NCBI GenBank assembly: GCA_035565775.1
Contig: DATMRW010000023.1
Coordinates: 62,001-126,000 of the forward strand
Length of the DNA: 64,000 nucleotides
Origin: PRO6 sp035565775
GTDB lineage: Bacteria; Pseudomonadota; Alphaproteobacteria; Rhizobiales; Xanthobacteraceae
Direction of reading: 5' to 3'
The notes under the pieces were generated by a model. The model saw nothing but the letters and a program-made list of their open reading frames with translations, had not been told where the DNA came from and did no database searches. How positions within the stretch are numbered: the first letter of the stretch is position 1; every line of letters starts with the position of its first letter. The position numbers and the translations under genes were made by a program. Below are positions 54,529 through 62,496 of this stretch, in pieces.

Positions 54529-56732
54529 TTCGTCACCAGGGCTGGAGAGATCGAAGCCACCGCCGTCCGGAAACGATAGGTCAGGCCGGCAAGGACGACC
54601 AGGGCAGGCTGCGCGCTGACGAAGACGTCTGCCGACGTAGCGCCCGTGGGCGGGCCGAAGTTGACGGCGATCTCGCTCAGGCGATCGCCGGGATACCATG
54701 TCGCCTGCGCGAACGCGGTCCACCCTTCGGGCCAGGAGCAAGCGAGCTTGCCGGTGATCCGGCTGAACGGCGACGTGGTGAGCAGGCCATCCTGCGAGAT
54801 GTATTTCTGACCGACGAATGTCACATAGGCGAGGCCGGAAAATGTCCGGGCGTTTGCGGTGGTCGTGCTGAACTCCACGCCGAGATTGGCGACATAGGCC
54901 GGCACGTTGGGCACATAGAACGAGGGCGCGGCGTCGAGAAGGCGGGCGCGAACGCCGCTGTAGTTCGCGAATACGGCGACGCCGGTGTTTGCCTCCTTCA
55001 CGACCATGAACCGGGCGTCGAGATCGAAGCCGTCGCGCTCAGCTTTGCCGAGGAATGTGACCGGCAGGCCGGGGGCAGGCTGAAACGATTCGTTCTCGGA
55101 GCGGGTGGTCCAATAGTCCACGAGAACCCTGAAGCGGTCCGACGTGAACTGGACGCCGCCTTCGACGCTTGAGACCTTGAAGGGCTGGATGCCGGGATTG
55201 CCGATCAGCTCGAGCGGCACGTCGATGCTGCGAAAGCCTTGTCCGTAGTTGGCGAACAGCTCGAGCCACTTCACCGGGGTGATCGCCAGCCCGAACTTGG
55301 GAGTGGTGACGCCATATGAAGTGTTCGGCGTCCCGTCCGGATTGAGATGGTCATTGATATTGTAGAAGAACTGGTCGTAGCGCGCGCCGGCGGTCAGCTT
55401 CAGCCATTCCAGCGGCTTGATCTGCACCTGGCCGAATGCCGCCAGATTGTACTGGGCGAGGCCGAGATCGATGACCGGCGCGCCGGAGACCGCTCGCGCC
55501 GTGGTCGGGGCCTGGAATGCGTTGATGATGTCGGTGCGCCAGTTGCCGCCAACCAGCACTTGGACGGGAGTGTCCTGGGCGAGCGCGCCGGTCCAGACCT
55601 TGCTGATCCGCCCGCCGGTCATCGTGCGGTCGTCGTGCTGCCAGCGCTGGCCGCCACCAAAATCGGCATAGCGATTGAAGGTGTCGTGGCTGACGAACAG
55701 CGTCGCCTTCAACTCCTGACCGGCTGCGCCGGAGGCGTAGTTGGCAACAAAGTTCTCAAGCTGCTTGTTGCCGCCGTCGGTCGGGTTGGTCGCCGACCGT
55801 TCCGAAATCGCGCCGCTCCAGATCGCGTCGCGGCTGGCATAGCCAGGCGCGCCGAATGTCGTACCGTAAGCCTGCGCGCGGAACGAGATCAATCCGCCAT
55901 CGGGCAGCGTCGTTGTGATCTTGTTGAATGAGTTGTAGCGATCGACAAAACTGTTGTCCCGGTATCCGTCGGTGCGATAGCCCTCGAGCGCGATGTAGGG
56001 CAGATAGGCGCCCTGTGTCGTGCTGTAGGTCGCCAACCCGCGCAAGGTGCCCTGCGTGCCCCCCGATACTCCGACGCTGGCGAATGGTTCGGCCTGCTTC
56101 GTGGTGATGGCCACGGAGCCGCCGAGATTGCTGTCGCCATATTCGACGGAGAACGGGCCGCGGATGACCTCGATGCTTTTGATGCTCTCCGGCAACAGAA
56201 TGTTGAGGTCGGCATAGTTCGGGGTGTGGAGCGAGGAGACCTCGTTTACGGGCATGCCGTCGATGGAATAGGCGATGTCGCGGCCATGCTCCGCTTCCGT
56301 GTAGCCGCGCATCGAAAGGCCGTAGCCGATCGCGCCTTGCCCGAAGTTGGAGACGTTGAAGCCGGGCAAGAACCGGAACAGGTCGCCATAGGTGGCGATC
56401 GGCGCGCGGCTGATCGTCGGTGCGTTGACGACGGTGGTCGCGGCGGGGAGCGCGGTGACGCTCGTGGAGATGGCGCCGCGTCCGGGACCTCCGCCCTGTC
56501 CGTCTTGAACGCCTTGCAGATCCGCGCCACCCTGCCGGCTGGATGGCGCGCTGACGACGGCCGGCGCGCGCTGGGTTCGCTTCTTCGCCGCCTGTTTTGG
56601 CGCGGAGACGGTGATTGTGGGAAGCCGGCTCGCTGCGGGGGCAGGAGCATTTGATTGCGCAATAGCGGGTGCGGCGGAAGCAATGATTGTCGTGCTGAGG
56701 AACGACGCGAACAACCGCTCACAGACCCGCAT
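54525..56732 (-). CDS. TonB-dependent outer-membrane receptor
   Basis: A 735-residue receptor. Signal peptide 1-26 (ending APAIAQ), a Pro/Gln/Gly-rich spacer, the plug (ATYGDLFRFLPGFNVSNFGQ, DGMPVNEVSSLHTPNYADLN, IEVIRGPFSVEYGDSNLGGS) and a 22-strand barrel ending RTAVASISPALVTK. Start MRVCERLFASF has GGGAG upstream; the frame opens 129 codons earlier but that part is not receptor-like. The ligand is unknown; metal chelates are possible given the DUF4198 partner. Confidence 0.93.
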   Translation of the reverse strand: MRVCERLFASFLSTTIIASAAPAIAQSNAPAPAASRLPTITVSAPKQAAKKRTQRAPAVVSAPSSRQGGADLQGVQDGQGGGPGRGAISTSVTALPAATTVVNAPTISRAPIATYGDLFRFLPGFNVSNFGQGAIGYGLSMRGYTEAEHGRDIAYSIDGMPVNEVSSLHTPNYADLNILLPESIKSIEVIRGPFSVEYGDSNLGGSVAITTKQAEPFASVGVSGGTQGTLRGLATYSTTQGAYLPYIALEGYRTDGYRDNSFVDRYNSFNKITTTLPDGGLISFRAQAYGTTFGAPGYASRDAIWSGAISERSATNPTDGGNKQLENFVANYASGAAGQELKATLFVSHDTFNRYADFGGGQRWQHDDRTMTGGRISKVWTGALAQDTPVQVLVGGNWRTDIINAFQAPTTARAVSGAPVIDLGLAQYNLAAFGQVQIKPLEWLKLTAGARYDQFFYNINDHLNPDGTPNTSYGVTTPKFGLAITPVKWLELFANYGQGFRSIDVPLELIGNPGIQPFKVSSVEGGVQFTSDRFRVLVDYWTTRSENESFQPAPGLPVTFLGKAERDGFDLDARFMVVKEANTGVAVFANYSGVRARLLDAAPSFYVPNVPAYVANLGVEFSTTTANARTFSGLAYVTFVGQKYISQDGLLTTSPFSRITGKLACSWPEGWTAFAQATWYPGDRLSEIAVNFGPPTGATSADVFVSAQPALVVLAGLTYRFRTAVASISPALVTK

Positions 56733-57079
56733 CGACAGGCTCCCGGCGAGTTGGCTGGTGGCAATTTCACAACAGAAACTATTGCGCGCGTCCCGCGGCG
56801 TTTCAATAGTAATATCCCTCGGCGCCAGAATGGCGCCGCGCCAAAAGTCCGGGATGTCACGAAGCCCGTTCCGCTGCGGCCGACTTTCGTCACCACCATG
56901 ACGATCACCGGGCGGGGTGCCGCGGCGCTCGTGATGGCGTATCTCGTCTGGTGGCTTGCCGTCGATGATGATCGCACCATCGCCTGTCAGCTTGCCGACG
57001 AGGCAACCATCCGCCCTCCCTTCGATGAAGGGAGGGCGGATTGGATCTAACGGACGATCAAACAAAAGCTCGCCGTCGC
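56733..57079. other. Intergenic region upstream of TonB receptor
   Basis: 347 bp with the receptor promoter presumably in its left half. It holds one perfect hairpin (57009-57041) and a weak 50-codon open frame (56898-57050, plus strand) with one hydrophobic stretch but no ribosome site. I see no clear Fur, Irr or cobalamin-riboswitch element. Confidence 0.4.
57009..57041. repeat. Perfect 15-bp inverted repeat, 3-nt loop
   Basis: Arms ATCCGCCCTCCCTTC and GAAGGGAGGGCGGAT around GAT. It lies downstream of the Gly-rich gene and could end its transcript, but no T-run follows on either strand. Confidence 0.7.
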
Positions 57080-57508
57080 TCAGTAAGGCGGATATCCATA
57101 CTGGTTGGGGCAGACCCAATAGCCATAGGCATTACGGTAGCAACCCCGATTGTAATAGTTGCCGTAGTACGCGGCGCCGGCTGCAGCCGCGCCCAGCGCT
57201 GCGGCGCCATAGGCTGCGCCCGGCCCATACCAGCCTCTATTATAGACTCCTCGACCCACCGCCACGCGACGCGCGCCGGGATAAGCAATGGGATGGCGGA
57301 CATGCGCAACGCCGCCGGGACGAACGCCAGCACCGCGGAAGCCTGCCCCATGAAAGCCGCCGCCACGGACCCCGCCACCGCCGCCATGGAAACCCCCGCC
57401 ACCACGGAATCCTCCGCCGCCTCGAGCAAACGCCGGATCGGGAATGGAAGCTGCGCCCAGAAGGGCGACAGCAGCGAGAGCCAATAGGTTATTGCGCATG
57501 CCAAACAT
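57080..57508 (-). CDS. Secreted Gly-rich protein
   Basis: A 142-residue protein. Signal peptide to about 27 (LLALAAVALLGAAS, then AFA), then Gly/His/Arg repeats (RGGGGFRGGGGFHGGGGG), a Tyr/Ala-rich part and a C-terminal CYRNAYGYWVCPNQYGYPPY with a Cys pair. Start ATG 57508 has AAGGAG 6 nt upstream. Similar GGGxHGGG proteins are frequent in Bradyrhizobium; function unknown. Confidence 0.8.
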   Translation of the reverse strand: MFGMRNNLLALAAVALLGAASIPDPAFARGGGGFRGGGGFHGGGGGVRGGGFHGAGFRGAGVRPGGVAHVRHPIAYPGARRVAVGRGVYNRGWYGPGAAYGAAALGAAAAGAAYYGNYYNRGCYRNAYGYWVCPNQYGYPPY

Positions 57509-57861
57509 GGATGACTCCTTCCCTGACAAAAGCGTGATCGGAGACAGCGGCCCCGTGCGTCCTTTGTCAGTCTTGGACCGACCCTTGCCTCGGAGATGGC
57601 ACATTCTGCGATGTCCCATCATCCGACCTGTCGGAGTTTTCAGGAACGGCGGACGAAAAATCACTCTGCATTCCCTTGCAAGTTCCGATGTTGAGCCAGA
57701 TCAACGATTGCCAAGTGTGGAGGTGGCGCCTCCCCTCTGATAGGGAGCGGCTCAACTGCACGCGATGGAGGCGCGGACACAGCGTGGCTGACGAATTCGC
57801 GCTGTCGAACCGGCGCGTCATGCGCTAACATTCTTTGGGGCGCAGTGTGCGAGCACAGTCG
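57509..57861. other. Divergent promoter region, Gly-rich gene and sugar operon
   Basis: About 350 bp free of genes, between divergent start codons. No palindrome or sigma54 element with correct spacing was found. Confidence 0.4.
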
Positions 57862-58620
57862 ATGCCGCAGCCCGATGCGAGACGCGCGATCGTGCGCGAA
57901 GATTACGACGCAGTTCTTCTTGATCTCGACGGAGTCGTCACCGACACCGCCAGCGTGCATGCCGCGTGCTGGAAGGAGCTGTTCGACGCATATCTGAAGG
58001 AGCGCGCTGCGCGAGGCGGCGAAGCATTTCATCCTTTCGATCTTTCGGCGGACTACCGCCTCTATGTTGATGGAAAGCCACGCTTCGATGGCGTGCGCGA
58101 TTTTCTCGCGTCACGAAACATCCGGCTGCCGGATGGCAATTCGGGCGATCCGCCAGAGATCGAAACGGTCTGCGGATTGGGCAACCGCAAGAACAGTCTG
58201 TTCGACAAGGTCATCGAGGAAAAAGGCGTGAAGGCTTACGAGGGAAGCATTCAGCTCATCGACCAACTCCGGCAGCGCGGGGTGAAGCTCGCCGTGGTTA
58301 CCTCGAGTCAGAACTGCACCATTGTCCTGAAGGCCGCAGGGCTTGTCGGCCTGTTCGATGTGCTTGTCGATGGCAACGTGATCAGCGCGCAGCACCTGGC
58401 GGGAAAGCCCGCGCCGGACATGTTCCTGTTGGCGGCGAAGCTGCTGGGAGTCGAGCCCGCACGCGCCGTCGTGATCGAAGATGCGATCTCCGGCGTTCAG
58501 GCCGGGCGCAACGGAAGCTTTGGTCTTGTGGTCGGTGTTGCGCGCAAGGGGAATAGCGAGGAGCTCAGAGCCAACGGCGCGGATGTGGTGGTCGCCGATC
58601 TGGGCGAACTGGTCCGCTGA
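57862..58620 (+). CDS. HAD-family hydrolase, beta-phosphoglucomutase-like
   Basis: A 252-residue HAD enzyme with cap. Motifs are DLDGVVTDT (nucleophile Asp21, general acid Asp23), VVTSSQNCTIVLK, GKPAPDMFLLAAKLLGV and VIEDAISGVQAG. The VTDT rather than PD after the nucleophile is the beta-phosphoglucomutase form. Such enzymes convert beta-glucose-1-phosphate to glucose-6-phosphate and often pair with GH65 phosphorylases, as here (next gene 74 bp on). ATG 57862 is used; a TTG at 57835 is possible. Confidence 0.86.
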   Translation: MPQPDARRAIVREDYDAVLLDLDGVVTDTASVHAACWKELFDAYLKERAARGGEAFHPFDLSADYRLYVDGKPRFDGVRDFLASRNIRLPDGNSGDPPEIETVCGLGNRKNSLFDKVIEEKGVKAYEGSIQLIDQLRQRGVKLAVVTSSQNCTIVLKAAGLVGLFDVLVDGNVISAQHLAGKPAPDMFLLAAKLLGVEPARAVVIEDAISGVQAGRNGSFGLVVGVARKGNSEELRANGADVVVADLGELVR

Positions 58621-58694
58621 TCAGCGGTGCTTCGCGTACCGTAAAAATAGTGCGAGTGAGCCGAGTTCATTTAGCTGCTGGGAGAGCTGTCCGG

Positions 58695-60980
58695 ATGCAC
58701 CAGATGCTGCAACCCACACAGGACCCCGCCTGGATCCTCAGCCACGAAGGCTATGACGTGCTGACCGAGAGCGCGCTGGAAGCGCGCTTTGCATTCGGCA
58801 ACGGATTTTTGGGCATGCGCGCCGCGCGGTCGGTCAGCCGGGGGCCGACATGGGTGGCCTGGCTCGGCTACAGTCGCTGGGCTTCGTGGCCGCGCTGCTA
58901 CGTCGCCGGCCTGTTCGACGTGCCCAACATCGAGCCGCCAGTGCCGGCGCTGGTGCCGGTCGCGGACTGGTCGCGCGTTCGCGTTCTGCTGGACGGTGAG
59001 CCGCTGCTGGCGCGCGAGGGCGAGGTGCGCGTCGGGATCCGTCAGCTCGATATGCGCCGCGGCCTTCTGTTGTCGACCTGGGCGCAGCGCACTCCCGCCG
59101 GCATCAATGTCGAGGGTCGCGAGCTGCGCCTGCTGTCGCTGGCGGACCGCGCAGCGGGATTGCAGCTTCTCGAACTCGCGCTGGACCGCGACGGCGTGGA
59201 CGTCAGGCTAGAAGCGAGTTTTGCGATGGCCGGCCTTGGCATGGAACCGATGCTGCTCGCGCCTGACCACGGCGTGTGGCGCGTGGAGGGCTCGGGCAAG
59301 TGCGTGGCGATGTCCGGCGATGTGACGTTGCAGCTTGATGGCAAATCGCTCGGCCCGGATCGTCCGGTGCCGCTGCGCTGGGCGTGGCGCTGGCGCTCCG
59401 TCGCCGGGCAGGTCGCAGAACTCTACCGCCTCATTGCGGTGGCGCGGGCCGACAGTGTCGAGGAAGATCCCGCGTCTCACGCCGGCGCGGCGCTCGCGCG
59501 CAGCAGCACCGCCGGCTGGCGCGGTGTGCTGGCCGCGCATGAAGCCGCCTGGGATGCCCGCTGGACCGCAAGCGACATCCTCATCGAAGGCGACGATGAA
59601 TCCCAGCAGGCGCTGCGGTTCGCCGTCTATCATCTGACCTGCGCGGCCAATCCCGAAGACGATCGTGTATCGGTCGGCGCACGCGCGCTGACCGGCGACG
59701 CGTATCTTGGCCATGTGTTCTGGGACACCGAGATCTACCTGCTGCCGTTCTACACGGCGGTCTGGCCCGAGGCGGCGCGGGCGCTCTTGATGTACCGCTT
59801 TCACACCCTGTCCGGCGCGCGGGCGAAGGCCGTGCATTTCGGCTTCAAGGGCGCGCTCTATGCCTGGGAGTCGGCGGATACGGGTGCGGAGACAACGCCC
59901 GAGCGGGTGGTCGGTGCGGACGGTGAGTTGGTGGAGATTTTGACCGGCCAGATGGAGCACCATATCAGCGCCGATATTGCCTATGCCGTGTGGCACTACT
60001 GGCGCGTCACCGGCGACGATGAATTCTTCCTTCGCGCCGGTGCGGAGATTATGCTTGAGACTGCCCGCTTCTGGGCCTCGCGTGCGACAGCCGAGGCCGA
60101 CGGCCGACGGCACATCCGCCATGTCATCGGGCCGGACGAATATCACGAGGATGTCGACGATAACGCCTTTACCAATCTGATGGCGCGCTGGAATATCCGC
60201 CGCGCGCTGGAAACGATGGAGCTTCTGCGGACGTGCTGGCCGGCGGAGGCGGCGGCCTTGAGAAGCAAGCTGGCGCTTGACGACGACGAACTCGCGGACT
60301 GGCGCGACACCGCGGCGCGCATCGTGACCGGGTTCGATCCGGGGAGCGGCCTCTATGAGCAGTTCGCGGGGTTCAACGCGCTGGAGCCCTTCGACCTCAC
60401 CGCCTATGCCGAGCGCACCGTGCCGATCGATGTGGTGATCGGCCGCGAGCGGACGCAGCGCTCGCAAATCGTGAAGCAGGCCGACGTCGTGGCGTTGATC
60501 GCGCTGTTGCCTGAAGAATTTCCTGATGGTTCGGCGGAGATGAACTTTCGCTATTACGAGCCGCGCTGCGCGCATGGCAGCTCGCTCAGTGCGGGCATGC
60601 ACGCTCTTGTCGCTGCGCGCCTCGGCGACGCAGAGATGGCGCTGCGCTACCTGCGCGAAACCGCGGCCACCGACCTCGACCTCGATCCCAACAGCGCTGG
60701 CGGCGTGCGCATCGCCGGGCTGGGCGCGCTGTGGCAGGCGGTCATGCTGGGCTTCGCCGGTCTCGATCTGCGGGGCGACACGCTCGGGCTCGATCCTAAG
60801 CTGCCGCCCGCATGGCGCAGCATGTCGTTCCGCGTGTGCTGGAGAGGGCGGTGGGTCGCGATCCGCATTGCGAACAGGATGGCGGAGGCGACCCTGATGG
60901 AGGGCAGCGCGATGGAGATGCGGATCTCGGCCGCGAGATGGCAGTTAAAGCCAGGGGTGGCGATAAAGGCACCGATCTAG
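58695..60980 (+). CDS. Glycoside hydrolase family 65 disaccharide phosphorylase
   Basis: A 761-residue GH65 protein: N-terminal beta-sandwich (ARFAFGNGFLGMRAA), (alpha/alpha)6 barrel (GHVFWDTEIYLLPFYTAVWP, IGPDEYHEDVDDNAFTNLMA) and C-terminal sheet. Glu482 in GPDEYHED is the general acid. Family members phosphorolyse trehalose, maltose, kojibiose or nigerose to beta-glucose-1-phosphate plus glucose. Which sugar cannot be told. It follows the beta-phosphoglucomutase-like gene, its expected partner. Confidence 0.9.
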   Translation: MHQMLQPTQDPAWILSHEGYDVLTESALEARFAFGNGFLGMRAARSVSRGPTWVAWLGYSRWASWPRCYVAGLFDVPNIEPPVPALVPVADWSRVRVLLDGEPLLAREGEVRVGIRQLDMRRGLLLSTWAQRTPAGINVEGRELRLLSLADRAAGLQLLELALDRDGVDVRLEASFAMAGLGMEPMLLAPDHGVWRVEGSGKCVAMSGDVTLQLDGKSLGPDRPVPLRWAWRWRSVAGQVAELYRLIAVARADSVEEDPASHAGAALARSSTAGWRGVLAAHEAAWDARWTASDILIEGDDESQQALRFAVYHLTCAANPEDDRVSVGARALTGDAYLGHVFWDTEIYLLPFYTAVWPEAARALLMYRFHTLSGARAKAVHFGFKGALYAWESADTGAETTPERVVGADGELVEILTGQMEHHISADIAYAVWHYWRVTGDDEFFLRAGAEIMLETARFWASRATAEADGRRHIRHVIGPDEYHEDVDDNAFTNLMARWNIRRALETMELLRTCWPAEAAALRSKLALDDDELADWRDTAARIVTGFDPGSGLYEQFAGFNALEPFDLTAYAERTVPIDVVIGRERTQRSQIVKQADVVALIALLPEEFPDGSAEMNFRYYEPRCAHGSSLSAGMHALVAARLGDAEMALRYLRETAATDLDLDPNSAGGVRIAGLGALWQAVMLGFAGLDLRGDTLGLDPKLPPAWRSMSFRVCWRGRWVAIRIANRMAEATLMEGSAMEMRISAARWQLKPGVAIKAPI

Positions 60981-61009
60981 GCCGTTTGTGCACGAGCGAG
61001 GTGTTGAGC

Positions 61010-61786
61010 ATGAACCAATGCGAAACAACGCGCCGCGATCAAGGGGGCACGGCGCCGACGCCTGATCGCCTTGCGGACCCAAAGGTGCTGGTGATCGATG
61101 TCGGCGGCCACTCGGTGAAAATGATCGCCACCGGGCGATTCAAGGCGCGATCGTTCCATTCGGGGCCTACGCTCACCCCCAAAGACATGATTTCCGAGGT
61201 GAAGAAGCTCGTGGCCGATTGGTCCTACGATGTGGTGGCGATCGGTTTTCCCGGCCCGGTCCTCGCCGGGCAGCCGGTGGGAAAGCCTCCCAATCTCGGA
61301 CATGGCTGGGTCGGCTTTGATTTCGCGCAGGCTTTCGGTCGTCCCGTCAAGGTCATCAATGATGCAGCAATGCAGGCATTGGGCAGCTACGAGGGCGGCA
61401 AGATGCTGTTTCTCGGCTTGGGGACGGGGCTCGGCAGCGCGATGATTGTCGAAGGAATTGTCGTGCCGATGGAACTTGGCCATCTGCCTTACAAGGGCGC
61501 TACTTATGAGGACTATGTCGGCCGCGCCGGGCTGGAGCACGACGGCGAAAAGAAATGGCGGCACCATGTCGCCGATGTCGTCGAGCGCCTCACTGCGGCA
61601 CTGCAGCCCGAATACACGGTGATCGGCGGCGGGAATGTGACGAGGCTGGAAACCCTGCCGCCGCGATGTCGCAGAGGGCGCAACTCCAACGCGTTCCGCG
61701 GCGGCTTCCGGCTGTGGGAGAAAGACAGCACGGTGCCAGCAAATCTTCCGCACGAAGAAGCGAGCGCCGAAGCGGACAGCAAATGA
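61010..61786 (+). CDS. ROK-family kinase, polyphosphate glucokinase-like
   Basis: A 258-residue sugar kinase of the ROK fold. Marks are VLVIDVGGHSVKMIATG (phosphate loop), IGFPGPVLAGQPVGKPPNLG, KVINDAAMQALGSYEGGKML and FLGLGTGLGSAMIVEG. The IDVGG...K start and the lack of a zinc CxCGxxGC motif favour the polyphosphate/ATP-glucokinase branch. It would phosphorylate the glucose released by the GH65 enzyme. The C-terminal TVIGGGNVTRLETLPP is intact. Confidence 0.84.
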   Translation: MNQCETTRRDQGGTAPTPDRLADPKVLVIDVGGHSVKMIATGRFKARSFHSGPTLTPKDMISEVKKLVADWSYDVVAIGFPGPVLAGQPVGKPPNLGHGWVGFDFAQAFGRPVKVINDAAMQALGSYEGGKMLFLGLGTGLGSAMIVEGIVVPMELGHLPYKGATYEDYVGRAGLEHDGEKKWRHHVADVVERLTAALQPEYTVIGGGNVTRLETLPPRCRRGRNSNAFRGGFRLWEKDSTVPANLPHEEASAEADSK

Positions 61787-61835
61787 ATTGACGATACGTT
61801 GATGTTCCCAATGGCTTTGAGAGGACCGATCGCGG

Positions 61836-62462
61836 ATGTCGATCCAAAGAGTCTTTCTCATTCGGCACGGTGAAACGGAGTGGAGCCTGAGCGGGCAACA
61901 TACCGGCCTCACCGATATTCCGCTTACGGAGAACGGCCGCGTGCTGCCGAAAAGGCTGGCGCCGATTCTGGCGAAGATCACGTTTGCCAAAGTCTATACC
62001 AGCCCTCTTCAGCGGGCTCGCGCGACCAGCGAACTTGCCGGCCTCGGCGGGCAGGCCGAAATCGACGATGATCTCATCGAGTGGAACTATGGCGACTATG
62101 AGGGCCTGACGCTGAAGGAGATCTTGGCGAAGTCGCCCGGCTGGATGCTTTTCAGGGACGGCTGCCCCGGCGGAGAAAGTCCGGCCGATGTCGGTCGCCG
62201 GGCTGATGCGGTGATCGAACGGGTGCGCGCTGTTCAGGGCAATGTCGCGCTGTTCGCGCACGGTCATATCTTCCGGGTTTTTGCGGCGCGCTGGATCGGC
62301 CTTCAGCCCGTAGCGGGCAGTCATTTCCTGCTCGATACCGCGACCTTGAGCGTTCTCAGCTACTACCGGGGCGTTGGCGCAATCAAACGCTGGAATGCTT
62401 CCGTCGCCGTCGATGGAGTACAGGTAACGTCATCTTCGGCTTCCGCGGGCAAGGGCGCATAG
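61836..62462 (+). CDS. Histidine phosphatase superfamily protein
   Basis: A 208-residue phosphoglycerate-mutase-like phosphatase: FLIRHGETEWSLSGQHTG (catalytic His11), TSPLQRARATSELAG, EWNYGDYEGLT, and the second His in LFAHGHIFRVFAAR. In the operon it might dephosphorylate a sugar phosphate; the family is broad (SixA, CobC, fructose bisphosphatase-like) and the target is unknown. Confidence 0.87.
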   Translation: MSIQRVFLIRHGETEWSLSGQHTGLTDIPLTENGRVLPKRLAPILAKITFAKVYTSPLQRARATSELAGLGGQAEIDDDLIEWNYGDYEGLTLKEILAKSPGWMLFRDGCPGGESPADVGRRADAVIERVRAVQGNVALFAHGHIFRVFAARWIGLQPVAGSHFLLDTATLSVLSYYRGVGAIKRWNASVAVDGVQVTSSSASAGKGA

Positions 62463-62496
62463 CTAGCACCAACGTAAGTGCAGGGGAGTTTTCTCA

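Noticed and set aside
56898..57050. 50-codon plus-strand frame with one hydrophobic stretch
   Set aside because: No ribosome site, ends inside the perfect hairpin, and lies antisense between two minus-strand genes.
57596..57612. Possible sigma54 promoter (TGGCAC...TGC) in the Gly-rich/sugar operon gap
   Set aside because: GG-to-GC spacing is 8 where sigma54 needs 10.
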